The notes under the pieces are model-generated. The model saw nothing but the letters and a program-made list of their open reading frames with translations, did not search any database and had not been told where the DNA came from. A program made the translations under genes and the position numbers. Positions 26,541 to 35,961 of a stretch of 51,027 bases of DNA are shown here, in pieces; position 1 is the stretch's first letter; each line of letters starts with the position of its first letter. Origin of the DNA: Agmasoma carcini (nom. nud.) (taxonomy: Eukaryota; Microsporidia; Thelohaniidae); assembly GCA_029232285.1 (NCBI GenBank), contig JAOXFI010000052.1:1-51027 (forward strand), given 5' to 3'.

Positions 26541-26949
26541 AAAGAGATAAATTATAAATTATTTGAATGTTTTACTATTTTAATATCTACTTTTAAGATA
26601 TACAAGACACTTGAGACCTTACATTACATACTTAAAAATGTAAAGGTAGTGTATGTGCAAAATTTATAAGAGAAAATTTGGGTCTGTTTGGATATGTGAT
26701 CTTTGATAAAAATATATAAGATGACGAATAGCCTTATAATACTTTTATTTATATGATACAGTAAAAATATTTATTTGTAACATACAATTATAAAAAACTT
26801 ATAAAATAATTTATAGTTTAATCGTTTTTTAATATTTCTGTACAGATTAAGTAAACAAATATTATGTGCATCCTATGAGTAAATAATAACAAACATTGAT
26901 TATAAATATTTATTCATATAACCAGTATAATTTTATGATATTATTAGTG

Positions 26950-27730
26950 ACGAAGTCAAAGCAATAGATTTTTAAGGAGGTGTACTCTAATAGATGAAGT
27001 GGAAATGGCTTACAAGAAGTTAAAAAGATTTTTTTATGTTGGCATTGAGGTGTAGAAATAGAAACTGTTAAACCTATTACTCAAATAATATAATAAAAAT
27101 AATTTTAAAAATTTTGAATATATATGATATAAGAACCTCAAAATTGACAATTTGTCAAATAATAGAATTAACCTTTTACTTTATTATAGAATACCACATA
27201 GAACGGTACAGCAATTAACTGGTAGAAGTGGTGACACTATTTGCAATTGGTTCAAAATATATACAAGCTTTGCTTAGATATAAGATGTTATGTACTATAG
27301 AAACCTGTTCAAATAGGTGAATTTAAGTTTGTGAGAAAATGAAAATGTAATAAGGGTCGCTTATTACGAAATGATGAACCAGTAGGCTAAATTGATCTAG
27401 ATGCAAATATAATAAATAATAAGAATTTTGGCAATAGAATCGATGGGCCTTGGGTTTTAATAAATTAAAGAAGATGATAGTAGGTTTTTTATTTTGAAAA
27501 AGGAGATAGGGCAACTTTGATACCTATTATACAAAGAGATGTGTGAAAAAGATTAGTAATATTTTTAATAAATGGCGAAGTTATTCGAATCTAAATGATC
27601 TTAATTATTTACATACACCGTCAACTATAAATCTAATATTTTAAACTTTTTGACTGATGCTCATACTCAGGCCATAAAAAGATCTTGGTTAGATAGTAAA
27701 ATCGAAATAATTAAAAAATGAGAAGTTAAC
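26950..27730 (+). mobile_element. Decayed Merlin-like transposase, subfamily A
   Basis: Helix-turn-helix stretch IPHRTVQQLTGRSGDTICNW (about 27192-27251), PVQIGEFKFVRK (about 27304-27339; catalytic Asp changed to Gly), KCNKGRLLRNDEPVG, GFFILKKEIG (shifted), RATLIPIIQRDV (about 27508-27543), LHTPSTINLIF and DAHTQAIKRSWLDSKIEI (from 27656). The wording around IGEFKF and HTQAIKRSW closely follows the relic at 120-919, so the two descend from one family. Confidence 0.8.
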
Positions 27731-27989
27731 ACATAATACATTTTAGCTTCATCTAGATTTTATATGTTGAAAATCACAAAGTAGTAGCATAGTGATATTT
27801 CTATCTTTTTCTCAAGATATAAAGGCATTAAATACACAACTAACTCTATTATAAGCTTATAGTATAGATGTGCTTAATCTAATATATTCAGAAATGCATT
27901 AACACTTTTATATTATTTATATTTCCTTTTGAGATTACATCCAAACAGCACCGAAAATTTTATGTATTATTTTTAAAATTCATTCTCTA

Positions 27990-28510
27990 GAATATTTCAA
28001 GCAAAAAAGTATTTCTAAATGAATATCAATTTAGTCTTTCATTGCGAAAAGTGAAAAGAGATTCTAAAAATTTACAACACTAGTTTCAATAATTTTAGTA
28101 TGTGTCAGACTATACCAAACAGTTCTTATTTATTATGAACATCATAAAGATAATCTTGGGTTTAGAATTTGTGAATCTATTCAATACTTGCATGTAAAAT
28201 TGGAAAATATTAGTTCAATTCCTTTATATTTATATTTATTATAAACAATGCACAAACCTACAAATTTTCTGAGGTCAAACTATTATTGTCTAAGCCACAA
28301 AGTATTATTTTTACACCCTATTAACTATTTTTAAATCCAATTGAGAATTATTTTTAAAAATAAAAGAATTATGTGGTACAATTGAATTTAAAACCCATAA
28401 TAAATTTTTTCAATAACTTTTCTAATAAAGTTTTAAATGTTACAAGAGATTATTATAATCACCATCAAAGAAATATGTTAATTTTTCTACAAATCAGATA
28501 AAGAGGAAAT
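27990..28510 (+). mobile_element. Decayed IS630/Tc1-mariner-like transposase
   Basis: A different transposase family from the rest of the graveyard. VFLNEYQFSLSLRKVKRDSK (about 28009-28068) matches the IDExxFxxxxRxxxGRSK block, with the first Asp replaced by Asn. FIFIINNAQTYKFSEVK (about 28228-28278) matches the second catalytic block, IMDNxxxHK, again with Asn for Asp. FTPY, a stop, then LFLNPIENYF (28325-28354) matches the PPYSPxLNPIE signature, followed by KNYV and RDYYNHHQRNMLIFL. It is missing its DNA-binding N-terminus and is clearly dead. Confidence 0.8.
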
Positions 28511-28519
28511 AACCTTTGA

Positions 28520-29540
28520 TTAAAAATTCATATTTTAGTATTTTATAAAAAATAAGAATAAAAGAATTTACAATAGAAAAGTTTAAGATTGTATATAAAT
28601 TTTAACATTATTTAATTGTGATCAAATAATTAAATTATGTTTAAATGATAGAAAATTAGTAATTTTAAATAAAAAAATGATGATTAATTAATATTCAGTT
28701 TAAACCTTTAATTATAAATATTTGTGATTTTAATATAAGGTTTAATTTATATTAATTTTTAACCTTTTTATAATGGGTTCTTTAAATCAAAAATTTATTT
28801 TATTTTATTTACGTATAATATGAAAATAATCAAATAGTATTTAAATATTATTAATTTAAAAAATTTAATAAATGAAGATTTTTTTATTTTTTAAATAATT
28901 TATAATTCCGTTTTTATCATACTTAATTTGCTAATGAATTGATACGTTTAGAAGTGACTTAAATGTTGAATATTGAGTGGTGAGAAGGTTTGGTTGATTT
29001 CAAAGATTTAGAAACGTTTTAAATGTGTACTAATATATTTCTTGTCAATATCAGAGTAAAATATAATAGTTAAGAAATTTTTTAAGTATGTATTTTTAAA
29101 AGCCAATATTAAGGGTTGGGCTGTAATTGATGTTTCATGTTTATACACCTATTTTTAAAATATATACTGTGATGCAATCATTTATTGAAAAATCACGCAT
29201 AGAACAATCGCAATGCAATAAGTATAAAAGGAAGGTACAAAATCACCTACACATGAAGAAAAGCACAAAACAACATCCATTGCTTTATTTTAGTCTAATA
29301 CTAATTTTATAAACATATAAAATGCGTATTCGACAAATTGAATCTCATAAGAGGATCTTTCACAAAGCATATCACGCAGATAAATACCTTTCTACTACAT
29401 ACAGTTACATATTCAAATACACTAAAAGCCAATAGCCCATCTCTCAAGAAATAACAATAAAATTAACAGTTCTATATATCAAAAATAAAAGAATGAGTAT
29501 AATAAACTTACAAAAGCTACTATATAGTGCAGCTGGAACA
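28520..29540. other. AT-rich spacer passing into a less AT-rich stretch
   Basis: The first part is very AT-rich with nothing readable. From about 29,100 the sequence changes texture. A 61-codon open frame (29127-29312) continues after one stop as another open stretch (from about 29,322, KMRIRQIESHKRIFHKAYHA), which may be a decayed gene that I do not recognise. Confidence 0.3.
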
Positions 29541-29772
29541 AAATGACTTACGTAGAAGCACTTAAAAATTTAGAATCAACTCAAAAACTATAAATTGCAC
29601 AACAAGATTGACATAATAAGGTTCTTATACAGAAGAAAATACTCACGTTTAGATGAACATAAAATTTAGAATCAACTCAAAAAACTATAAATTGCACAAC
29701 AAGATTGACATAATAAGGTTCTTATACAGAAGAAAATGACTTAAATAGAAGCACTTAAAAATTTATGAACAA
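29539..29772. repeat. Tandem duplication, about 75-bp unit
   Basis: A segment from AAATTTAGAATCAACTC to CAGAAGAAAAT occurs at about 29,566-29,640 and again at about 29,663-29,736 with essentially one inserted A, separated by about 20 bases. A second element (AAAATGACTTA plus AGAAGCACTTAAAAATTTA) flanks the pair at about 29,540 and 29,735. The near identity contrasts with the heavy decay of the surrounding relics, so the duplication is recent. Confidence 0.8.
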
Positions 29773-29779
29773 ATAAACC

Positions 29780-31865
29780 CACGAACTAGACAAGATTTTA
29801 CATAATATCTTGCCAAAATAAACCATCTGGTAATTTTTCTTGAACGGTGCTTTTATATAACAAACAAATTATCAAAAAATAAAGATAATTTTAATCAAAA
29901 CCACGATGCAGAATGCAAGCTTGAGATTCTAAAATATAATCTTAAAAATCTACAAATGTAGTAGAGAAGATCACTAGGAATATTGCTCTAGTAATTATAC
30001 AAAAGATATTAAAACATACAAGACTTTTAAAAGAGTCGAAGGGGTTTACTCATAATAATACGATTATCATAAAACAGAATTATACAGTAACGCAGAATGT
30101 TTTAAACAAAAATATGAAACGACTTAAGTTGCATAATGAAAGCCAATAGTATCTAAATCAAATAACTGACAATAGAAACCTAGATCGTAGCATTTTAATA
30201 ACACAAGATGCAAATTTTTATACGATACGTAGGCACTTAAAAAAATAAATACTCACTCGTGATAACATAAGAAAAGATCATACAATCAAAACCAAAGAGT
30301 CTACACTCAATTAAAACAAAACTAAATATATTACAATCAAGCATATTAGAAATCATATTAACAAGACTTCTACTCTACAAACCACTTCATTATAGAGTTC
30401 GTAACAAAGTTACCTGTGGTTTTTTGGTATGATTTTGACCTCAGAAGAAAAAGTGAGACCCGACTTATATTTCCCAGTATAAGATAAAATATTGACATGT
30501 TTATAAGAGTATTGAAAAAAATCTCACAAAAATTTTATGAGTATGAAATCATTGCCTCAATGCGAAAGCTCGACAAATATTTTTCAATATTGCTTGGTTC
30601 TTAACAAAAAACAAAAACTATTATAGCACAAATTTAAAAAAAAGAGGTATCGAGTTGACCACATGTAACTACAACAAGAACAATATTTGCGTAAATTATA
30701 AAATTAATAATATTTTTAAAACAATTGTGCCGTATGCCGGTAAAAGTTTAGTATTTAATGTAATACACATGTATACTTTGTATGTTTGAAGTAGAATATT
30801 TATTATGGTTGCTTTTGCTTGACTACATCTAAGGAAAACATGGCATGTTTGTTGTGAGTCTGATCTTGAGCCATGTTGATAAGAATTTTTCATCATGCTT
30901 AAACCTTGTTACAACAATTTGATAAATTATTTAAATAATTTAGTTATTTAAACTTGCCAATTAGCAATTTGAGTTTTTTTCTACAACACAGTTTTTATAA
31001 AAATGTTCATATGCATAAAATCAACAAATTGTTGTAGAAATTTAATTTTAAGCAAATGCTTTCAGAGTAAATAAATACAAGTTTATATTAATTCTTTTTC
31101 CAAATTATATTTTAAAATTTGTATATTAACTCTTGAAAAAAGTATAATAAAATTAGATAAGCCACAATAAATTTGATGTTAAAACTCTTATGTAATGCTT
31201 CTACTGAATTAATGTTCTTAGTGAAATTTCTCAGCAGCAGATAAAAAATGTGGTTTTTAATTCATTGAATTGTATCAATTGTTTAATAATAATAATATTT
31301 TTTTATTTAAATAATTAAAAAAATTTAAATTTCTAACTTTTATTTTAATATATAAATATATCAGTTTTATAAAATACTAAAAAAACAACCATAATTTTTG
31401 AATTTATAAATATTGTTTCGCATACATTTTTGAACTTTTTCAAGATCAATGGTTATAGATTTTTATAAAGTGTTTTTATATGTTTAAATGCAGCCCCATA
31501 GACATTTTTTAGTAGAATAAATACAAAGGTTATGATGTACCACATACTTGATAAGAATTGGGTGAATATATTTGGCATTGTCTAAAATGTTTTATCAATA
31601 ACCATTGTTTTAGATCAAATCAATTTTATAAAATTCGTTTATACTAATTACAAAAGTATATTTATCACCGACATTACTATCATGAATAATAAATTCTTTT
31701 CTCTCGTATTTGACTGAAGCTAGTAAAAATTATATATAATTTGTAATATATTAATCGTGTTTTTCATCAATTAGAGGTTATAACATTTACTACATAGTCC
31801 TCAATACCTTAGTAACGATAGTAATTATGTCAGATGCACTTAAATTAGATTTTCTTCTATCCTTT
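29780..31865. other. Gene desert of unknown content
   Basis: No recognised gene. It contains a hairpin-like CTTATA/TATAAG pair near 30,459-30,478 and an unrecognised 66-codon frame on the minus strand (30696-30896). A decayed gene or element is possible, but I see no diagnostic motif. Confidence 0.3.
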
Positions 31866-31869
31866 GAAA

Positions 31870-32090
31870 GTTCAGTCTGTATTTTATTCCTGATTGTGTA
31901 CCATCGATTTTAGTACTTATTCGATATATTCTACCATTACATTCCTTATCAGGACACCTAAAACGAATTTTATCGAGATATTTTTTATTAATTATATTGT
32001 AATAATGCAACTCGATGTTATAACGCTAGTGTCATTAGCTAACAAAAATGAGATATTAAACAGTAATTTTAAAAGGATATAATTTTTTTA
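31870..32090 (-). mobile_element. Possible Merlin N-terminal fragment
   Basis: On the minus strand KYLDKIRFRCPDKECNGRIY (about 31,921-31,980) continues RISTKIDGTQSGIKYRL. The CPDKEC spacing, with a preceding basic lead, resembles the second half of the Merlin zinc ribbon. No catalytic block could be read further on. A plus-strand open frame over the same bases is a shadow. Confidence 0.4.
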
Positions 32091-32569
32091 TCGTTAAATG
32101 AGGAACATCAACTTCAAAAGAACACATCACGACATAAAAACTAATAAATCAGTTGATATCAAACCTATTTAATTAAATGCCTTATGAGACAAACCATAAA
32201 ATAGAGTCACGACAGTATTATAGAATAATTAAAGGTTTATTTGTCCAATATACTTACTCAGGCGAAATTATGAAGAAAAAGACTTAAAGTAGTATCGATT
32301 GGAAACCACTCCGCCAATATTCACAAAAAATCTTAATCATCAATAAACTTACCATAGTAGAACCAGCAAGTAAAAACTCATAAATCAAACAACAATATAG
32401 AAGGTACGAAAACATATATCAATGACCATACACTATTCGTGTTCTGTTAAAAAGCAGTAGAAAAATTTGATTCTTATTGTGACAGTAAGACTTTAAAGAT
32501 ACCATTTTATATGTAGCTGGTTTAGTGTTATTACGTACATCCTAACTTATATCTTTAAAAAGAGGGGTG

Positions 32570-32690
32570 TCTTTCTATGACCGTTAACCAGTTTCTCAGA
32601 GTGAACAAGGTTATCCGTATCCCCCATACGACCATGATCTAGCCCCTGAGCTGTTATTTTCAAATTTACCACTCTAAACTTATCACAGAG
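32570..32690. other. GC-richer island with nested hairpin
   Basis: A patch of about 100 bases far richer in G and C than its surroundings. CGTAT (32616-32620) and ATACG (32626-32630) form a stem closed by five C, and CTCAG (32595-32599) with CTGAG (32646-32650) forms an outer stem. On the minus strand the patch is also open for about 40 codons (KITAQGLDHGRMGDTDN and on). It may be a structured RNA, a foreign insert or the best-kept piece of the decayed frame to its right. I do not recognise it. Confidence 0.3.
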
Positions 32691-32699
32691 CAGTCACAA

Positions 32700-33650
32700 C
32701 AATATATATACCCTTTGTAGTAAATATAAGTTCAGACATAGATTCAAAAATATTATATTTCTTTAATCGAATATATTTAAAAAACAATAATATTATCAAG
32801 TTTAACCCCAGCCAGATCCTTAAATTGTTTCAAATCTTTTTATTACACGCGTGATATTGTTTCTTAAATGTTAATTATAATACAAGCAATTGAATCTTTC
32901 AATAATGTTATAAAATATGAAAAAATAGTAAAGGTATACATACAGATAAAAGAAAATTATTTCTTAATGAAATCTGATTCCTTTGGAGTAACAAACATAA
33001 TATAAATTTTAAATTTATAATTTTTGGGTTTGATCTTAGTAATTCCTAGTCAAATGAAAGGTAAATTAATCTGTAAGGTTTTCCAACATTCATTCAACTG
33101 TTTTGTTTTTTTTAGTTCGGTAATAAAGAGTGCTCTAATTACAACAAGTTGATTGTTGAGATACAATGACATACCCTCAACTGTATCATAGAATTGATTG
33201 ATCTAATATGGAATATTTTGTGTAGTAGCATCTGTAATTCTGTCTGATGTTAGATTATCTTTGTCTTTTTGTATATAAAGCTTTGTCTGCTACTATTAGT
33301 GATAGACACTTAAAATTTGAGATTCCATAGATCATTTTTTTCATTTTAATTTAATATGTGGTGTACCTGTAAAGCTTAAATAAATAAAGTTAACTTTATA
33401 ACCTTCTTTGGGTGCTCGTATGAAAAATCTTGTCTGTTCGATTCTTTTGTACTACATACAATAGTTAAAATTCTATTTACAAATAAATCATCAATTAAAG
33501 TGTTAACTACGATTGGTTCGTATTCAAAAGAAAGTTATGTGTCTTATTCTAAGGCTGTTACACGACAACCTATATTATACAATCCTTCAAACTTAAATAT
33601 CTTAGCCACATTCTTGCAAAAAAAAACCATTTCAGTACATCCTAAAAATT
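32700..33650 (-). pseudogene. Unrecognised decayed protein gene
   Basis: On the minus strand long in-frame stretches can be read between single stops: EYEPIVVNTLIDDLFVNRIL near 33,480-33,540, KDKDNLTSDRITDATTQNI near 33,205-33,275, and SLYLNNQLVVIRALFITEL near 33,120-33,180, followed by KQLNECWKTLQINLPFI. The residue composition looks like protein, with balanced charges and few runs. I see no transposase signature and no family I can name. It could be a decayed host gene family member or the protein of another mobile element. Confidence 0.4.
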
Positions 33651-33654
33651 TTCT

Positions 33655-34150
33655 CATATAAACTCTATTAATTTTATTTTAACATCTAAATATGCACATA
33701 AAACATCACACTAGAATTATTTTCGTTTAGTATATTAACAATAATATTATGACAATTGAAATACTCTCTATTAGTAAAAATAAAATAATTTTCTGTACTG
33801 AAACTAAATCTTCATGTGATAAAGAATGATAATGTTGAAAACAACATCTAATCAAACTTTAACAAATTAAAAATGGCAAATAATATATTAATGAACTTCC
33901 CTATTTTAACTAACAATAGAAATTGACTCTTTTTTATAATCAAAAATGCTATTTTTAAAAGATATAAGCTTAGTGGTGTATGTAATAATACTAAGACAGC
34001 CACAATATACTATTAGTTCTTTTAAGTCTTATAATCACCATCTAAAATGATTTAAAAGAAGACATGTTGTTCTCCTTGCTACCGCTAATAGCAATATAAA
34101 CGTATAATTGCTATATATTGATTTGATTAACTATACTGGCAAATATTGAT
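33655..34150. other. AT-rich spacer at the edge of the desert
   Basis: Nothing recognised. This is the last stretch before the repeat-filled, gene-bearing half begins near 34,150. Confidence 0.35.
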
Positions 34151-34159
34151 CTACCCTTA

Positions 34160-34448
34160 TCTGACTAACCATGACATGGCTAACCTAGCCATTTGACTGA
34201 CCATCTCTGACTATGAACATGTCTGATCATGACTAACCATGTGACCATGACTGACTATGTGATAATGACTAACCATGACTAACCATGTGACAATGTGACA
34301 ATGTGACCATGTGACCATGACTGACAATGTGACCATGTGACCATGTGACCATGACTGACTATGTGATAATGACTAACCATGACTAACCATGTGACCATGA
34401 CTGACTATGTGATAATGACTAACCATGTGACCATGTGATCATGACTAT
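34160..34448. repeat. Tandem repeats, CATGACTGACTATG type
   Basis: Short units such as GACCATG, GACTAACCAT and GTGATAAT are arranged in a longer repeat of about 45-55 bases that occurs about three times (from roughly 34,242, 34,345 and 34,390). The unit is the reverse complement of the GTCAGTCATGGTC-type unit found between the genes to the right. The array marks the left edge of the gene-bearing half and sits about 100 bases upstream of the first intact gene. Confidence 0.9.
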
Positions 34449-34553
34449 CACTCTAACTAAAATTATTTATTCTTTTGTCAATATATTTCACCCTTTCCCC
34501 TTTTCTAAAATTCTCCTTAAGTCCTTTATTTATTTCTAAAAAATTGTGATAGC

Positions 34554-35570
34554 ATGAGCTGGTTAGACCAGGTAATATTTCAAGAGAAAATAAATAATCT
34601 TAAATATCCATCACAGAAGTACAAAAAGATTTTATGCAACAAGAGACATTGTGGCCCTAATTGCTACAATTATCAATCTGATTTATTTCAAAATTGGATA
34701 AAAGCTTACTTTGACAATGATAACAACTTTCTATACTCAAACATAAGTCACATTCCTAAATTCCTTAGATTTCCACTTTACAAAAAGAAATTTATAAAAA
34801 AGAAAATAAAAAAATGTTTTTTATACAAAGAATCCGATGATGAAATAATAAAGAAAATTTTTATCTCCTGTCGCTTTAAGGACTGTCAATTCGAAAGAGA
34901 AATATTTTCAATATACAAAAATTTAGAATCAAAGTATGTTGTTGATGAAAGATTGCTTAATTTAATATTAGATTTAATTCTTTTAGAATATTCTGATGAA
35001 AATGATGTGCTGGATTTACTTGAAGAATTATTTTTGAATTATGGACTTGATGAAGTGTTTTTGAATTTGAATTATGAAAAAGAGGAGGTTGAATCAAATG
35101 CTTCAAATATAGTTTTGAGTGAAAAATTTACATATGATACAGATTTACATCGAAGAATATGGGAATCCGTTCTAGAGAAAGGTTTTGAAGTCTTTTTAGC
35201 AATGACAGACCTTTTAATGGTATTTGAGTTGAGTTATCCAAGACTTGTTGATCAAGCTATTAAATTCTCAAATTCTACAAATGTTGAAGAAATAATAAGA
35301 ATTTTGGGCTGTAGAGATAATAAAAGGTTTTATAGATCAACAAAAAGAGAAATTAACAAAAATAAGGAAATTATTGATAACAAAGAAACTTATTTTGATT
35401 TTTTAGTAGTGAAAAATGAGCTTATAAAGGCACAAGAAAACTTTAAAATTGAATTAAATGATAAAATAGAAGATTTAAAGATGGAATTAAAGGAAAAGAA
35501 TGACGAATTAGAGAAATATAAAGCAACATGTGAGAATTTATCAAATAAGATTATAGAACTTAGAAAATAA
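34554..35570 (+). CDS. Orphan protein with Cys cluster and C-terminal coiled coil
   Basis: First intact gene after the transposon graveyard; 338 aa, unrecognised. Near the N-terminus it has CNKRHCGPNC (residues 28-37), a cluster that could bind a metal but lacks a full partner set nearby. The middle is acidic and helical (about 110-175). The last 60 residues are rich in Lys, Glu and Leu in heptad-like spacing and should form a coiled coil. There is no signal peptide or membrane segment, so it is probably cytosolic or nuclear. The ATG has no clear C-run before it, unlike most neighbours. A 390-base gap filled by tandem repeats separates it from the cysteinyl-tRNA synthetase gene on the same strand. 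Its length and even codon use support a real gene. Confidence 0.8.
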   Translation: MSWLDQVIFQEKINNLKYPSQKYKKILCNKRHCGPNCYNYQSDLFQNWIKAYFDNDNNFLYSNISHIPKFLRFPLYKKKFIKKKIKKCFLYKESDDEIIKKIFISCRFKDCQFEREIFSIYKNLESKYVVDERLLNLILDLILLEYSDENDVLDLLEELFLNYGLDEVFLNLNYEKEEVESNASNIVLSEKFTYDTDLHRRIWESVLEKGFEVFLAMTDLLMVFELSYPRLVDQAIKFSNSTNVEEIIRILGCRDNKRFYRSTKREINKNKEIIDNKETYFDFLVVKNELIKAQENFKIELNDKIEDLKMELKEKNDELEKYKATCENLSNKIIELRK

Positions 35571-35619
35571 AGAAATTTGTATTGTAAATATTTTATATTG
35601 AATTAATAAGAAGATGTAA

Positions 35620-35880
35620 TATTATATTGATGATGGTATGATGATGATGGTATGACAATGATATGATGATATGATTATGGTATGACGATGATGGTATTAT
35701 GATGGTATTATGACAATGATATGATGATATGATTATGGTATGACGATGATGGTATTATGATGGTATTATGATGGTATTATGATGGTATGATGATGTGATG
35801 ATGTGATGATGATGTGATGATGATGATATGATTATGGTATGACAATGATATGATGATGTAACGATATAACCTGACTACGA
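35620..35880. repeat. Tandem repeats, ATGATGGTATGA type
   Basis: Arrays of ATGATG, GGTATTATG and GACAATGATATG. A block of nearly 60 bases starting GACAATGATATGATG occurs twice head to tail (about 35,653 and 35,711). It fills the gap between the orphan gene and the cysteinyl-tRNA synthetase gene and ends about 80 bases before the latter's start. Confidence 0.9.
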
Positions 35881-35961
35881 CTTGACTATGACTAATTTGA
35901 TCAACTAACTAATTAACGTAGTTAATTTTTTATTTGTTTTATTTTTCAAAAAAATTTACTC

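Noticed and set aside
1..34000. Alternative genetic code to explain interrupted transposase frames
   Set aside because: All three stops occur inside relics, frameshifts are frequent, and the intact genes to the right read normally with the standard code.
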